From: Cryptomeria japonica | Lineage: Eukaryota > Streptophyta > Pinopsida > Cupressales > Cupressaceae | NCBI RefSeq assembly: GCF_030272615.1 | Contig: NC_081413.1 | Span: 608,962,709-609,026,708 of the forward strand | DNA: 64,000 nucleotides | Direction: 5' to 3' | Shown here: positions 21,945 to 33,899 of the stretch, one piece after another | Layout of the letters: each line of letters opens with the position of its first letter | Numbering within the stretch: position 1 is the first letter of the stretch | The notes under the pieces: model-generated | The model's input: the letters and a program-made list of their open reading frames with translations, nothing else | What the model was told of the DNA's origin: nothing | The model's database searches: none | Position numbers and translations under genes: made by a program

Positions 21945-24592
21945 ATGGAGGCTTCTGGTTCACAAGGAAAGAGAAAGGTCATAGAGATTTCAAATAGATA
22001 GTCAACTAAATAAAAAAAGATGAAGTCTATGGAGGGTGTGCAGAAGCGAAAATTAAACCAGGACATGATTGACCAGATGGAGTCATCTGGTGCTAATTAG
22101 GGGAGGTCTAAAACCAATTTTCTGCCCAAGGATCAATTCGAAGATAAGTAAAAATGGGTTGGAGATATCTGGACAACCATAAGGGGCCACGAATTGTTTT
22201 TGTATCACTACCTCAGGCGGAACAAGGAGATGCCATTGTCAAACCCTTGGACAATAAATTTGGGCAGCCTGGTGGTCCCAAATATTTTTCTAAATCTCAG
22301 ATTATTGGAATTTATCACTAGGAAATACAAAAAAGAAAAAAGATACATCCAATTGCCCAATGGGGATCCATTCATCCGGATATCCGTCGGGTCTATTCAA
22401 GGATTTTTCGGCATGACATATGAGCCTTACATGCCCCTATATTTTTCAGACTTAGAAGGAGAATACACCCAAATGGACACCACCCACACAGTGTGGAAGT
22501 TAACAATTCACAAAAAGGAGAAGGGATGACTCACGGAGCAGGATGGTCCTCCTTTTGAGATTACCATATTCAGAAAATACTTGCAGTATACATATTGGGC
22601 ATGTGGCCAGGTCTACGGGGAAGAATTTCTTGATGTTACAAGAATAGGCCCATTGGTGTTGGTTGTGGACATTCAAATGCATGAGCTGAGGCTATTTGAT
22701 TATGCAACTTACTTGGCAAAGAAGTTGCATGAAGGGTTTTTGAGTTTGCAAACAGAGTCTAACCCTACTTTCAAGTTTTACTCATTGCTAATGCATATGG
22801 TTTTGTTTTATGGTCATATGCAAGGTTTGTGGCCAGGAGAATTAAAGGTGACTTCCGGGAACAAAGAGGGACGGGAACAACCAATTCAATTATGGGTATC
22901 CTTATGGGACTCAAGGTTCGACAAATCACACTATGTGTTGTTTGAAGAATATTTTGTCAAGCCCTTGTACATATTGTTTGGGGTAGAATGTGAGGGCTCT
23001 ATCTCATAGGAGATTAAGAGATTCTTGAGACCCCATTCTTTTGGAGACACTAGGGTCAACCACAATTGGGGTGATTGGTTTGTATGCCAGAATTTCACTT
23101 TTTGTAGGGTTTATGGTTTTGAGGGTGTTCCATATATGTTGCCTACATTGGTTCCTGACAGGATTGCTTATCTAGAAATTGTTAGGCACCTTAGTATGTT
23201 AAATGCAAAGCATTTGGGTGGTGTACACAAGCAGGTATTTATGCCTGACACTTTGCATTTTGGAGACTTCACCATTGTATCTACCAAAGCTTATGAGATG
23301 ATAGAAAAGAAGCTGGTAGAGGAGTACAATTTATATGGACACCAAGCTCGGAAAAATTATGATCCAAAGGGATATATCAACCACTGTAGGAAGAGCCAGT
23401 ACCTGGGAGAATATTTGCATATACCCATGGATGTTGAAGATTTATTTACAAACAAGGAACAGAATGAGGCCGATGCAGTCTTAGAGGAGTTGAACCAAAA
23501 ATTAGAAGAGCAGAAGCAGAGGCTTCAAGAACTAAAAGAAGAAGGAGACTCTGAGAGTGTTTGACGAAAATATAGTTGTATCTACCCTTCGTGCACCTGA
23601 ACTAGAAGAAGTGGTAGAGAGCCAGGAGCAAGCCATGGTGAGAATAAACTGCCAACACAGATGTGAGAATGGAAGAGCATGCATCTTTTGTTGCAGATGA
23701 AGTTTTTGTACAGTCCAAAGAATTTAAATCATTTTTGTACCACTACAAAGGGAAAAAGTTGAGGGAAAGCATCCCAAATGTCACCCCAGAAAATGAAGCA
23801 GAGATGCTCAAAAAATTGAAAGGAGACATTGATGCAGAAGTGGACACAATGACACCACAGAGAGGGAGGCGTCTTCTCAGTGAGGCAAGTATCATTTTGT
23901 TTCTAGGATGGGACTTAAGTGCTTCTTTCATTTTTGACAACTTGTTACATTCTGATAGAAAGGATGTAAAGTTAGACATACAGGGAGTTGATGACATTTT
24001 TATTGGATCAAGATATGATCCAAATGAAGAGGAAATGTTGCTTTGGGCCCTATAACCCCCAAATAAAAGACCCAAGATTATAGATGTAGATAAGGCATGT
24101 GGGCATATGATGAGGCTAAAAGTGGGAGAGGTTAATCCAATTATCACTGCAGATTTGGGGATTGACATTGCAAAACTAAATAAGGCCCAAATGCGGTGGG
24201 TGTTAAAGGAAGGTAAAAAATACAAAAATCTATATGAAGACCTGCTAAAAAGTTGTGGTCATGAAGTACCACAGATAACTGATACTGGTGTGCAGTGGAA
24301 AAAGAAATATGAGGACCAAATGAAAGAAAACTTAAAGCTAAGAAGGCAAATCAGGACTGCCAAGGTGGATGCTTCTTGTGTTTTGTTGACTAACAGGTTT
24401 GAGCATTTGTTGGAAGTTCTCAAAGAATTCTGGACCAACTGTGAGAAGACTCGGGATAATATGGCTTCTCATGAAAGAATTTTGAATAGGCTGAAAGCAT
24501 TGTTGAAAGAGAAGAGTGTCGATGAGAAAATTGTTGAGAAGATCCAGAGAAGGTTGAACAAGCATAAGGCATTTGGTGTGGACATCAAGTAG
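21945..24592 (+). pseudogene. Long broken ORF of unknown function, probably retroelement-derived
   Basis: Starting at ATG 21945 (MEASGSQGKRKVIEI) one frame continues to 23564, broken by stops at about 21996, 22008, 22104, 22149, 22527 and 23007. The reading then moves by two successive shifts (23563-23640, then from about 23650) and goes on to 24592, with a stop at 24053. In total it has about 880 codons. Visible features are a globular, Trp/Tyr-rich part (RYIQLPNGDPFIRI near 22340-22380, WDSRFDKSHYVLFEEY near 22909), a coiled coil (LEEQKQRLQELKEEG at about 23500-23550) and a second helical, Lys/Glu-rich part at 24190-24590. No RT, protease, integrase or transposase motif is seen. It resembles the env-position region of element B in style, not in readable sequence. 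Identity is not recognised. Confidence 0.55.
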
Positions 24593-27585
24593 GAATTTAC
24601 TAATTGTAAGGATATTGTCAGATATGGTGTACCAAATATTGTGGAAGAGGCATAGCAGTTAAAGGATAAAGGGATTTGGATTGTAGAATGCCTAAATGTA
24701 CTCAACACATCCCTTAATGTTGTCTGGGCAAATGTTTTGGATATGAAGGAGACGGGTGAGTAGATGGAGAGAATGGTTACCATGGAGATCATTGTCAATG
24801 ATACTATATTCAACACTGGCACTCATCAGGACAACAAGTATTTGGAGCACATACAAAAGTGTGATACAATATTGGACGACCAGAACTAATTTTTATGTTT
24901 TGTATCTAGTATTTAAGCAGTTAGGTGTTAGGTTTTAGTCAAGTTTAGTTTAACAAGATGAAAGGGTGTGTCCTTTCATTTGAATCCTTTGGCTCACATA
25001 TATGTAATGACTCACTTTTGTATCATAAGATAGACAATATTCTACCGCTGGCTGGGATATAAGTGTTATGTTTTCAGAAAAGTCTAATAGAAATGAGGAG
25101 TTTATTTTGTGCAAACTGAATATATTGGAGTATCTATAAGTGTACTTTTTGTGTACATTCTTATTTCAGAAGTTAATATACAAGATTTCATGCTATTATC
25201 TTCATATTGTTATGTGTAATTTTGTGTTTGATGGAATCATATGTCCTCTTGACAAATCTTCTAGATTTGTTGTGATGTGACATCACATGATGTTGTATTG
25301 AATGTAAATTTGGGTTTTCATTGTTCATGCAACACATAATGAAACTTTCACATTGATGGCCTTATAATTATCTCTTGAGTTGATAGTGATTCTTGTCCAC
25401 AAAGTTATTCATTAATGGTCAGATAAGGCACTGGTCTGTTATTAATCTTTGTTGAATAGGTTTGTATGCATTAGGTCCTTATCAAAGAAACAAATCTTCT
25501 AATTTCTATTAGTACTACTCTTTTTCATAATGACTTAAAATCCTAACAATAATCTTGTACATATCACAACTATATTCACACTTATGTTATCAGTTCTAAA
25601 AGTATTAAATAAAAAGCACTTTTGTTAGCATAATTGCAAGAAAACCTTTTGCCATTCCTGCAATCGCTAACTCCCACAGTTTAAATTCATTTAAAATAAA
25701 CCTCTTTTGTGCTTGAGAGTGTAAGGTACACCCACCTGGGTTTAGTGGAGCCTAAAGTGAGGAGGAATTTGGTCTTCGACCATTCCTATTCGTTGGCCAA
25801 GGCTGATTGGATCTACTAAGGATTAGGCAAGTTTTTGGTTTTCCAATCTGTGGTTTTGGGCACCAACAAAATCAAGACTTAGTTAGAGTTTCATCAAAGA
25901 TCATCCATTTTTCCTACATTCTTAGAGTTAGAATAACTTTCTCAACCCTTATCTTTTTTCCCTTTTTTTTAATCAAATCAAGTGAAATCCCACGTTCCAG
26001 CAATATTCAAAGCATTCAAGTAGTCCAGGCATATTCAAGTATTCAAACGTAAGTTCCCTTGCAAGTACAACACATCACATCAATACCATTGAAGCTATCT
26101 AACATGTTAAGACCTAAAATAAGAGAAGCTTGAAGTCATCTCAAATGATCCTTATGCGAATCTTCAACATTTGAGAGTCTCTTTATAGAGAGAGGATAGA
26201 GTACCTTTGGTATTTTATTTTGTGTTCGATAGTGCATCAAAACACCATCAACACACATTATATAGGGGTGTTCTTGAGGCATGTAATCACATTTAGAGTC
26301 TACATATTCAAAGTCTTCTTAATGAATGGAATGACATTATCAAATGGTATATAAATTTTGTTCGACTAGTCTTCATTGATAGTTTGCTACTTATCAATTT
26401 CCCTCTCTAGAATTGAGCAAAGTCTCTAGATCTACCATAAAACTCCCACATCAAAATATTAAGAATTTTGTTAAGGATAAAATCATAATAATGTTTTCTC
26501 AAAAAATATAGTGGTATGTCATGGATGTTATAAGGAGGTTGATTGAAGACCATTCATGAATTTCTACAACAAAAAAAATTATATATAATGTAGATTGTTC
26601 CAATGGACATAGAACATAATTGAAATCATAACACCGAGTGTATTAGTTTTGAAATTGGTAAAAAGAAGGTTTCACTTTAGCTTTAACCCATAAAATTGGT
26701 GACATGAATCTCTATGAATATCTCATTGATGATTTTGACTCGTCATTGAGCCAACTTGCTTCATAATTTCTTCCAATGATAAAGCAAATAATTCATGGTG
26801 GTGATTTGCTATAAATGCCTTCTTCTTTGTAAAAAAAATTGTAATTTAATTTTTTAATTTTAAATGCCTTAATATTTTTTTTTGGCTTTGTCTTAGGTTT
26901 TTCAAAAATGCTAAATGAGATTTGAGTGATGTGGGGTTATCATTAGAAAGTTGTTTCATCTAAATAAGGTTTCAATTTAGGGTTAAGAAGAGATAGTAAA
27001 GAAACTTTAAACAAGAAATGTATCTTTTAATTTTGTAATTAATGAAAACAATCAAAAAATAAAAATCATGACCACTTACCTATTTGGGGACATGACATTG
27101 GAAATAATGGTATAGGTTTTGTAACTTTGTTAAATATCCAAAATGTGAGCTTAGTTTTTGGTCAATTTGCACTTGTTAGTCACAATGATTTGGTCGTTGA
27201 TTTTTAATTTTTTTTTACTTTATGGAACAAACATGTTCTTGTATTTTGTAATGCATGCGTTTTTATGCAATATATGCATATTATAAAATATGAAAACATT
27301 ATATAAAACATTATTTATCGAGCCATGATGTGCGAGTGTTACGTTTATTTCAACATAATGTGGTAGTGCTCCTTTTATAAAAACTAAACAATATTATGTA
27401 TTTAAATATTTAATAATTTTATAGAATATTAGCTATTGGTCTTTACATAAGAAATGCTCTAGATAATCTTCTTGTTTTTTATGTTATGGGAGTAAAAGTA
27501 ATTTTTCTTGTCTATCATTTTATACATGTTCGTCACATGCAATTTTCCTATATTTATTATCTTTGATGGCTCAAGTAACAAAATA

Positions 27586-27900
27586 GGTTGCTATATAATC
27601 TAATGACAATTCATATGGCTCCCTTTTGAGATGTTTAGATTTTTGTTTCAAGTGTTTTTATTTTTCACATTTTATTGTAGTGTCTTACATGCATTTTCTT
27701 ATACTTAATTTTATTTAATACCTCAATTGAAAAATCGGGTTGCTATATAATTTAATACCAATCCACATGAGTACATTTTGAAACATTTACATTTTTGTTT
27801 CAAGTGATTTCTATTGTCCATTTCTAGTGTCTTACCTAAAATTTATGTATATTCATTTTCTTTGATGGCTTAAAAAAAGATGGCTTGATCAATATATAGT
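27586..27900. repeat. Degenerate repeat of about 150 bp
   Basis: GGTTGCTATATAATCTAAT at 27586 and GGTTGCTATATAATTTAAT at 27738 begin two similar units that share the later word TTTTTGTTTCAAGTG. A third, weaker unit seems to start near 27886. Confidence 0.55.
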
Positions 27901-28475
27901 TTAAACCATTTGAATTGATATTATTCTTTCTATATATAATACTAATTATAATTTCAATAGGTGTTAATAGTTGTATTTTGTTTGATTTTTTATGTCACTA
28001 ATTCAAGGATTAGAAATTAAAAACATTTATTGAAGACATTGATAAAAATTAAAGACAAGGCATCACGTTTATGGCATTATGTGGAGTCAAATCCATAAAA
28101 GGCCTTCTTTCACATACAACCTACATTCTCTTTGGTCTGCTATTTTCTAATTAAAAAAAAAACTACACATCATTATCAAGAAGAAAATTGAATCTTGCCT
28201 ATAATTGCTCCTGTAATAGCAGATTTAGGTATATATAGTTAGTTACACACTCTCCCAACATTATAAACTTTAAATTATCCTTTTTTTTTTAAAGAGAAAA
28301 TTAAATAAAACTAATTTATTACAACATTTGTCTTCTAAGAACATACAATAGATGATTAGAAAAAATTAAAAAAAATAGATTTACCCTCCTCAATAATTCA
28401 GTTTTTAATTACTAAATCTATATATGAAATAAAATGATTACAAATTATGGTTTTTCATTTGACAACGTTATGTTT

Positions 28476-28525
28476 CAATGCATAGGAATGACAAGCCTTT
28501 CAATGCATAGGAATGACAAGCCTTT
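28476..28525. repeat. Perfect 25-bp tandem duplication
   Basis: The 25-base unit starting CAATGCATAGGAATGACAAG and ending CCTTT occupies 28476-28500 and again 28501-28525 without a difference. Confidence 0.95.
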
Positions 28526-29376
28526 AAAAGAGAAACGGAAATAGAATATAACTTACAAACATAAAAAGACACACTAATGAAAATTTGATCAATATTAAGT
28601 ACTAATTTTAATTTCAAATTGAAGGGAAGAAAATAATTTAGCCATAATCAATTTTATAATATTATTTATATAATGGTATGTGATTTATATTCTTCAATAA
28701 ATGTAAAAAAATTAACAAAATTTGAAAAATTATTGAATAAAATCTACATCCAATTATAAAATACAATGATTATTTGTACAATTAAAAATTCATATTTATG
28801 GTTGAAGTGAGTATCTAAACTTATATTATTATATTACTAACTAATTATGGAATATCAATATACGTTTAAATTTTACCTTTAATTTCTTATTGGTATATCC
28901 TTAACCTCTTATAAAAGTGCTAATTAGTGTTATGTTTGAGAACAAAACTTTAACCATTACTAAATAAAGACATTCAAAACATTATTGACATACTTACAAT
29001 CATATATATAAAAGTAAATTTGAATGCCAATAATGTTTTTGCATATAACTTTCATCCCTAAATAAAGTCGTATTGTCCAAAACATTGACACACAACATAT
29101 GAATGAAAGTACGTTCCAAGTGCCAATAATGTTTACTTGTCGAAATTAAACTTACATGACGACAAGAAACTTTTCTTCAATTTTAGTTGGAGACTCTGAA
29201 GTCTGAACTTCGATCAGAGAGTATGAGATTTCATTGTCTCAGATTCTCCTTTTTCATTGAACAAAGTAGATCACAACTAACAGAATGAACAGCCATTTGG
29301 GCTGAATCGGGATACAACATTAATGTGACAAATTCTATGATAAAACTCCTCCTGACACAACCTAAGCAGTACAATC

Positions 29377-30804
29377 TCAACCCAAGGCAATCGGTTTCTC
29401 CTTGCGTCGTTGCAGAGCCAAAATGTCAGCGACGAGACTATCCAAATTCTTGGCTGAAGATCCACCCTCACACACGGCCCCCTCCGCCATTTCTTTCCAC
29501 CTGATCGCATTTCTCCTGACCGCCTTCCCTGCTTCGTCCTCATCATCCAAAACACTCTTAATAACTCTCCGAATTTCATCCCTGCTCGCCCCTTTCCAAA
29601 TCCTCAGCCCGCATTTCGCTTCTTCCTCTATAAATTTGGCATTGAACGGCTGCTCGGCATTGATCGGCCAGCAGATAAAGGGCACCCCGCAAGAAATGCC
29701 CTCCAGCAAAGAATTCCATCCGCAATGTGTAAGAAAAGCCCCAATTGCCGGGTGTGAAAGAACGGCCAATTGATCCGTCCACCCCATTACAATTTGTCCC
29801 CGATGCTCTGTCCGGGCCCGCAAACCTTGGGGTAAAAGCTCCCCTAGGGCATCGGAACCTGCATCGGTCGGTGGCCGGAGCACCCACAAAAAGGGCTTCA
29901 TGCTCGACTCCAAACCCAACGCCAGCTCATTCATCTCTGCACAGGTAATGGAATTCTCAGAGCCGAAGGACACATACACAACCGAACCCGCAGGTCGGCC
30001 GTCCAGCCACTCTAATTCGGGGCAATCGGACAAACGGCGGGCGCCCGGAAGGGGAAGCAACGGCCCCACAGCTCTGACAGGCCCAGCGCATCGGCTCTGG
30101 AATTGGTCGATATGATCTGATTCGAGCTCTTGGAATGTGTTCAAGATGGTTGCCCAGCTGCCCTTTTGGTTTATGGCTAACAGGGTTTTGAAAAAGAGGT
30201 GCTTTGGGTGTGAGGCATCCGCTTCGACCATTCCGGACGTCATTTCGGAGGCAGAGAGGAGGGTGAGATTGTTTCCCTGGCCCGGCACAATGTAGCGGCC
30301 TGAATCAGAGCGCTCCAAGTTGCGCGGGAGGATTGTCCAGAGGGATTCCACCAGGTTCATTGCATGTGGTGGACAACATTCAATGTTTATTCTAGGAACG
30401 CCGAATTTAGCAGCGAATTCCACCGTCCAGCCCAGAAAAAAGTCGGTGATTATACAGAGAGGAGGGGGTAGTCCGTCCAGACCGCCATCATCAAACATGC
30501 GGTGGAGAAGATTCTCGAAGGGGGATCGGAGAATCGTCTGGCTCTGAGCAACAAGAGAGGCCAGGACATTTGGATTGGTATTGCTGTTAGTGTTGAGCTC
30601 CAATTTGAGGTCGAGTTCCAGTATTCGGATATCCAGGCCAGACGAGAGTAATCTATGTTGGGCAACAGAGATTTGATGAGAAGCTAGAACAAGGGAAATT
30701 GTGAAGCCTTTTGCCGCCAATCTGGTGGCGAGGCCTAGAAGGGGCATGAGATGCCCGATTCCCAGAGATGGTAGGAGAACCAGATGAGGGCGGTGATGAG
30801 CCAT
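29377..30804 (-). CDS. UDP-glycosyltransferase (family 1, plant UGT), intact and intronless
   Basis: A 475-residue protein, the usual length for plant family 1 UGTs, which transfer a sugar from a UDP-sugar to small molecules in the cytosol. It starts MAHHRPHLVLLPSLGIGH; the catalytic His is residue 18 in the GxGH motif, and the partner Asp is residue 121 (CIITDFF). The 44-residue PSPG donor-binding box is complete at 342-385, from WTDQ through THCGWNS to WPINAEQ. Trp at box position 22 and Gln at position 44 are the known marks of UDP-glucose preference. The start is the only ATG before the conserved N-terminal strand. The gene has no intron and is clearly GC-richer than its AT-rich flanks. 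Acceptor substrate and subfamily cannot be told from sequence alone. Two decayed relatives follow at 32050 and 36650. Confidence 0.95.
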   Translation of the reverse strand: MAHHRPHLVLLPSLGIGHLMPLLGLATRLAAKGFTISLVLASHQISVAQHRLLSSGLDIRILELDLKLELNTNSNTNPNVLASLVAQSQTILRSPFENLLHRMFDDGGLDGLPPPLCIITDFFLGWTVEFAAKFGVPRINIECCPPHAMNLVESLWTILPRNLERSDSGRYIVPGQGNNLTLLSASEMTSGMVEADASHPKHLFFKTLLAINQKGSWATILNTFQELESDHIDQFQSRCAGPVRAVGPLLPLPGARRLSDCPELEWLDGRPAGSVVYVSFGSENSITCAEMNELALGLESSMKPFLWVLRPPTDAGSDALGELLPQGLRARTEHRGQIVMGWTDQLAVLSHPAIGAFLTHCGWNSLLEGISCGVPFICWPINAEQPFNAKFIEEEAKCGLRIWKGASRDEIRRVIKSVLDDEDEAGKAVRRNAIRWKEMAEGAVCEGGSSAKNLDSLVADILALQRRKEKPIALG

Positions 30805-30960
30805 ATTTACCTTTCTTTAGCAAATGTTTTGGCCTTTGCAATGAATGGAAACAGAGGAGATCACATGGAGTACGTTTGTGGAAAGACGTGTCGACTTTCT
30901 CTTCTGCTGTCAGTTCAGTTCAATTTGTGGCGCACATTATGCCAAGTTCAACATTACAAA

Positions 30961-30970
30961 ATTATATATT
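30961..30970 (-). promoter_or_regulatory. Possible TATA box of the UDP-glycosyltransferase gene
   Basis: Minus-strand AATATATAAT lies about 160 bases before the start codon at 30804, a reasonable distance for a plant core promoter with a 5-prime UTR of roughly 120 bases. The area is AT-rich, so a chance match is possible. Confidence 0.35.
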
Positions 30971-30984
30971 AAAAAATTATTAGA

Positions 30985-32049
30985 TTTTTGTTGGGGACTA
31001 TCAAATTATACACCGTTTCCAAGATGAGACGTTTTCGTTTACTCAAAGGAATATAGGAGATCTTAATACATGATTTGATCAAAGAACCATTAGACTAAAG
31101 CGATCTCCACTTTTTCGATCGACGTCTAGCAACTTGTATTTCGTAGTGCTGACGTCCATGGGGATGGCCATGGGATGCCATCCCATGCCTTTATGTATGC
31201 ATTTTCTATACGGAAGTGTCAGTTTTTTCGGTTGGATAGTCAGCTCCTATTCAGCGAGGCACCCACTTTCCCATTGGGACTTCAGTCTTATGTATCCTTA
31301 ACCTAAACAGAGCTATTTGGCTTATTCAACAACACAACCTCTTTCCTTGTTATTTATTTACAAACTCCTTAATAAGGGGAAACTTTTGATGAGGAAGATA
31401 TTTCCAAATTCTATTTACCCTATGACGGTAACCTGAAACAAGTGCTTCTCCATTCCTTAGGTAGTCTCACTTTACTAACTTGTGGAGTTTTATTTTCTAC
31501 TTATGAAAGTACAAGAATGAAATCAAAAAATTAACTATAGAATTGAAAATAGGATACAACTAGAAACATGAAGTTGGATCTAGAAGCTCACTAGCTTGGA
31601 CATCAGTGTGTTGTACTATCGTTCAAAAATTATAAAAAATTTAATTTTTTTTCGAATAATTTGTTTTGATCTATGAACAGGAAAACAAGGATATAAAGAA
31701 CAATATATCGGGTATAACCAAGAACAAACAGAAAGAATGAATCAACTTAAACTATTTAGTTTAAATGAAAGATTAAATTGTAGGTCTAAATAAGCATAAT
31801 ACTCTAGTGTGTATGGAAGAACAAGAGAGGTGGTAGCTCTAGAGTGCCAAAAAGCACAAAAAAAAAAAAGAAAGGAAAGAGGGAGATAACTGACAAAAAA
31901 ACGTATTTGGCAAAGTGGTTAGGAGTATCTGTAATAGGTTATAGATCAGTTATCTATCACAATCCATGGACTCATAACAAAATCTCATATTCATATCATC
32001 AAAAAATGATAAAGTGTTGAGAGAATGTAAAACACTCTATACATATCAA
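30985..32049. other. Intergenic region without a gene
   Basis: No supported ORF. It holds a perfect short palindrome at 31169-31187 (CATGGGATG, one base, CATCCCATG) and an A-run at about 31858-31870. Confidence 0.5.
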
Positions 32050-32590
32050 AACTCCTTCTAACACAAGCTAAATAGTAGAATCCTTACCCAAGGCAATCGT
32101 TTCTCCTTGCGTTGTTGCAGAGACAAAATGCCATCAACTAAACTATCCAAATTCTTGGCCGAAGATCCACCCTCACGACACTCTCCACCATTTCTTTCCA
32201 CCTGATCGCATTTCTCCTAACCACCTTCCCTACTTTTTCCTCATCATCCAAAACACTCTTGATAACTCTCTGAATTTCATCTTTGTTTGCCCCCTTCCAA
32301 ATTCTCAGCCCGCACTTGGCTTCTTCCTCTATAAATTTGGCATTATACGACTGCTCAAAACAGACTGACCAATAGATAAAGGGCACCCCACAAGAAGTAC
32401 CCTCCAGCAAGGAGTTCCATTTGTAATGTGTAAGAAAAGCCCCAACCGTCGGGTGAGAAAGAACGCCTAATTGATCTGTCCACCCCATTACAATTCATCC
32501 GAGCGTAGAAGCCTTAAGGTGAAAATTCCCCTAGGGCATCGAAACTTGCATCGGTTGGTGGTCGAAGCACCCACAAAAAGGGCTTCATGC
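32050..32590 (-). pseudogene. UDP-glycosyltransferase 3-prime fragment 1
   Basis: Matches the C-terminal third of the intact gene plus some 3-prime UTR. It keeps the PSPG box frame (WTDQLGVLSHPTVGAFLTH) but the core HCGWNS reads HYKWNS, so the diphosphate-contacting Cys-Gly pair is lost. A small deletion near 32175 shifts the C-terminus out of frame. Homology ends at about 32590, at the codons for KPFLWVLR, where the 20-bp minisatellite begins. The box ends WSVCFEQSYNAKF instead of the WPINAEQPFNAKF of the intact gene; fragment 2 has the same WS.C.E form. Both fragments therefore seem to come from a different paralogue. Confidence 0.9.
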
Positions 32591-33112
32591 TTAAAGGGTT
32601 CATATGGTGCTCTAAGGGGTCATATGGTGCTCTAAGGGGTCATATGGTGTCCTAAGGGGTCATATGGTGTCGTTAGGGGTCATATGGGCTCTGAAGGGCT
32701 ACGCATATGACCCCTTAGGACACCATATGACCCATTATGATTCATCATATTGTACTAAGGGGTCATATGGTGTCCTAAGGGGTCATGTCATGTACTAGGA
32801 TGTTAAAAGGGGTCATATGGTGTTCTAAGGGGTTGTATGGTGTCGTTAGGGGTCATAAGGGGCAACACATGTGTTAGAATACCATATGACCCCTTAGGAC
32901 ACCATATGACTCATTAGGATATCATATTGTCCTAAGTGGTGATATGGTGTCCTAAGGGGTCATGTCATGTACTAGGATGTTAAAAGGGATCATATGGTGT
33001 CCCGAGGGATCATATAGTGCCTTAAGGTGTCATATGGTGTCATTAGGGGTCATATGGGTTCCTAAGGGGACACACATTTGTTAGAACACCATATGAATCA
33101 GGTTAGGACACC

Positions 33113-33152
<40 letters not shown>

Positions 33153-33345
33153 CTAAAAGGGGACAAAGGGAGAGAGGTCCTAAAAAGACTTAAGGGGAGG
33201 GGCACTATATGACCCCTATATGACCCCTTAGGACAATATGGTGTCCTAAGGGGTCATATAGTTTTCTAACACATGTGTGGCCCCTTAGGACCCCATATGA
33301 CACCTAACGACACCATATGACCCCTTAGGATACCAAATGACAAAG
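32591..33345. repeat. Minisatellite of a 20-bp unit in both orientations
   Basis: The unit AAGGGGTCATATGGTGTCCT is repeated many times from 32591. Stretches in the reverse orientation (GACCCCTTAGGACACCATAT) are interspersed at about 32707-32730, 32882-32915 and 33275-33345. A larger period is visible: the segment with GTCATGTACTAGGATGTTAA occurs at about 32785 and again near 32967. The core CATATG is itself a palindrome. A GA microsatellite interrupts the array. Confidence 0.9.
33115..33150. repeat. (GA)18 microsatellite
   Basis: Thirty-six bases of uninterrupted GA inside the minisatellite region. Confidence 0.95.
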
Positions 33346-33899
33346 ATAAAGGGAGAGAGAGAGAGGGAGGAGATGTAAGTAGGGAGAGAGAGTGAAGATA
33401 CACACTATAAAGCGGAAAAATCAAACCCTAGTTGCTCTCCCCTCTTCCAACTCCAAGGAGAGAGAAGGGAGGCCACTAGGGTTGACGGTTTTCACTTAGG
33501 GGAGACTTTACATTCAAAAGAGGGGTTGAAACCCACAAGATCCAATCCCACACAAGGCAAGACTGGATTCTAAATGAGTTTCAAGGGTTAAGACAGCAAG
33601 GCTGCCCTCTTTTGTAAAGAATGTGGATAGAATGATTAAGCTATGAATGCATAGAAAGTGAGAAAGATTCGCTTATAAACTGAGATAGGGATATAGGATG
33701 AAGCTGCGGACCTGGAATTAGCAGTAAAATGTCGAGACGGCGCTATCCTGCAAATTTGAGCGAAAGTTGACAGGACGATGGCGCCCGGCGTGCACACGGT
33801 CCTCCGAAAAATCCGCGAAACGAAGGGGGATCTATTCGTCTCTGCACAAGGATTCCAGATCTTCAATTACAGCCGCGTACCTGCAACCTACACACAGAA
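33346..33899. other. Region without a gene between minisatellite and LTR-like segment
   Basis: A purine-rich stretch with GAGAGA runs to about 33400, then ordinary sequence with no supported ORF. The 33700-33840 part is GC-rich and may be the leader of the minus-strand element to its right. Confidence 0.4.

Larger units (their letters stand above)
24593..29276. other. AT-rich gene-poor region
   Basis: No credible gene is seen on either strand. Two small repeat features inside are listed separately (27586-27900, 28476-28525). The part to about 26050 is less AT-rich and may be the eroded tail of the element to the left. Confidence 0.6.

Noticed and set aside
29402-30547. Plus-strand and alternate-frame open stretches over the UGT gene
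   Set aside because: They are shadows of the GC-rich minus-strand gene; only the 475-residue frame has UGT motifs.
31169-31187. Short perfect palindrome CATGGGATG-C-CATCCCATG as a regulatory site
   Set aside because: It is short, isolated and far from the start of the UGT gene; no further support.
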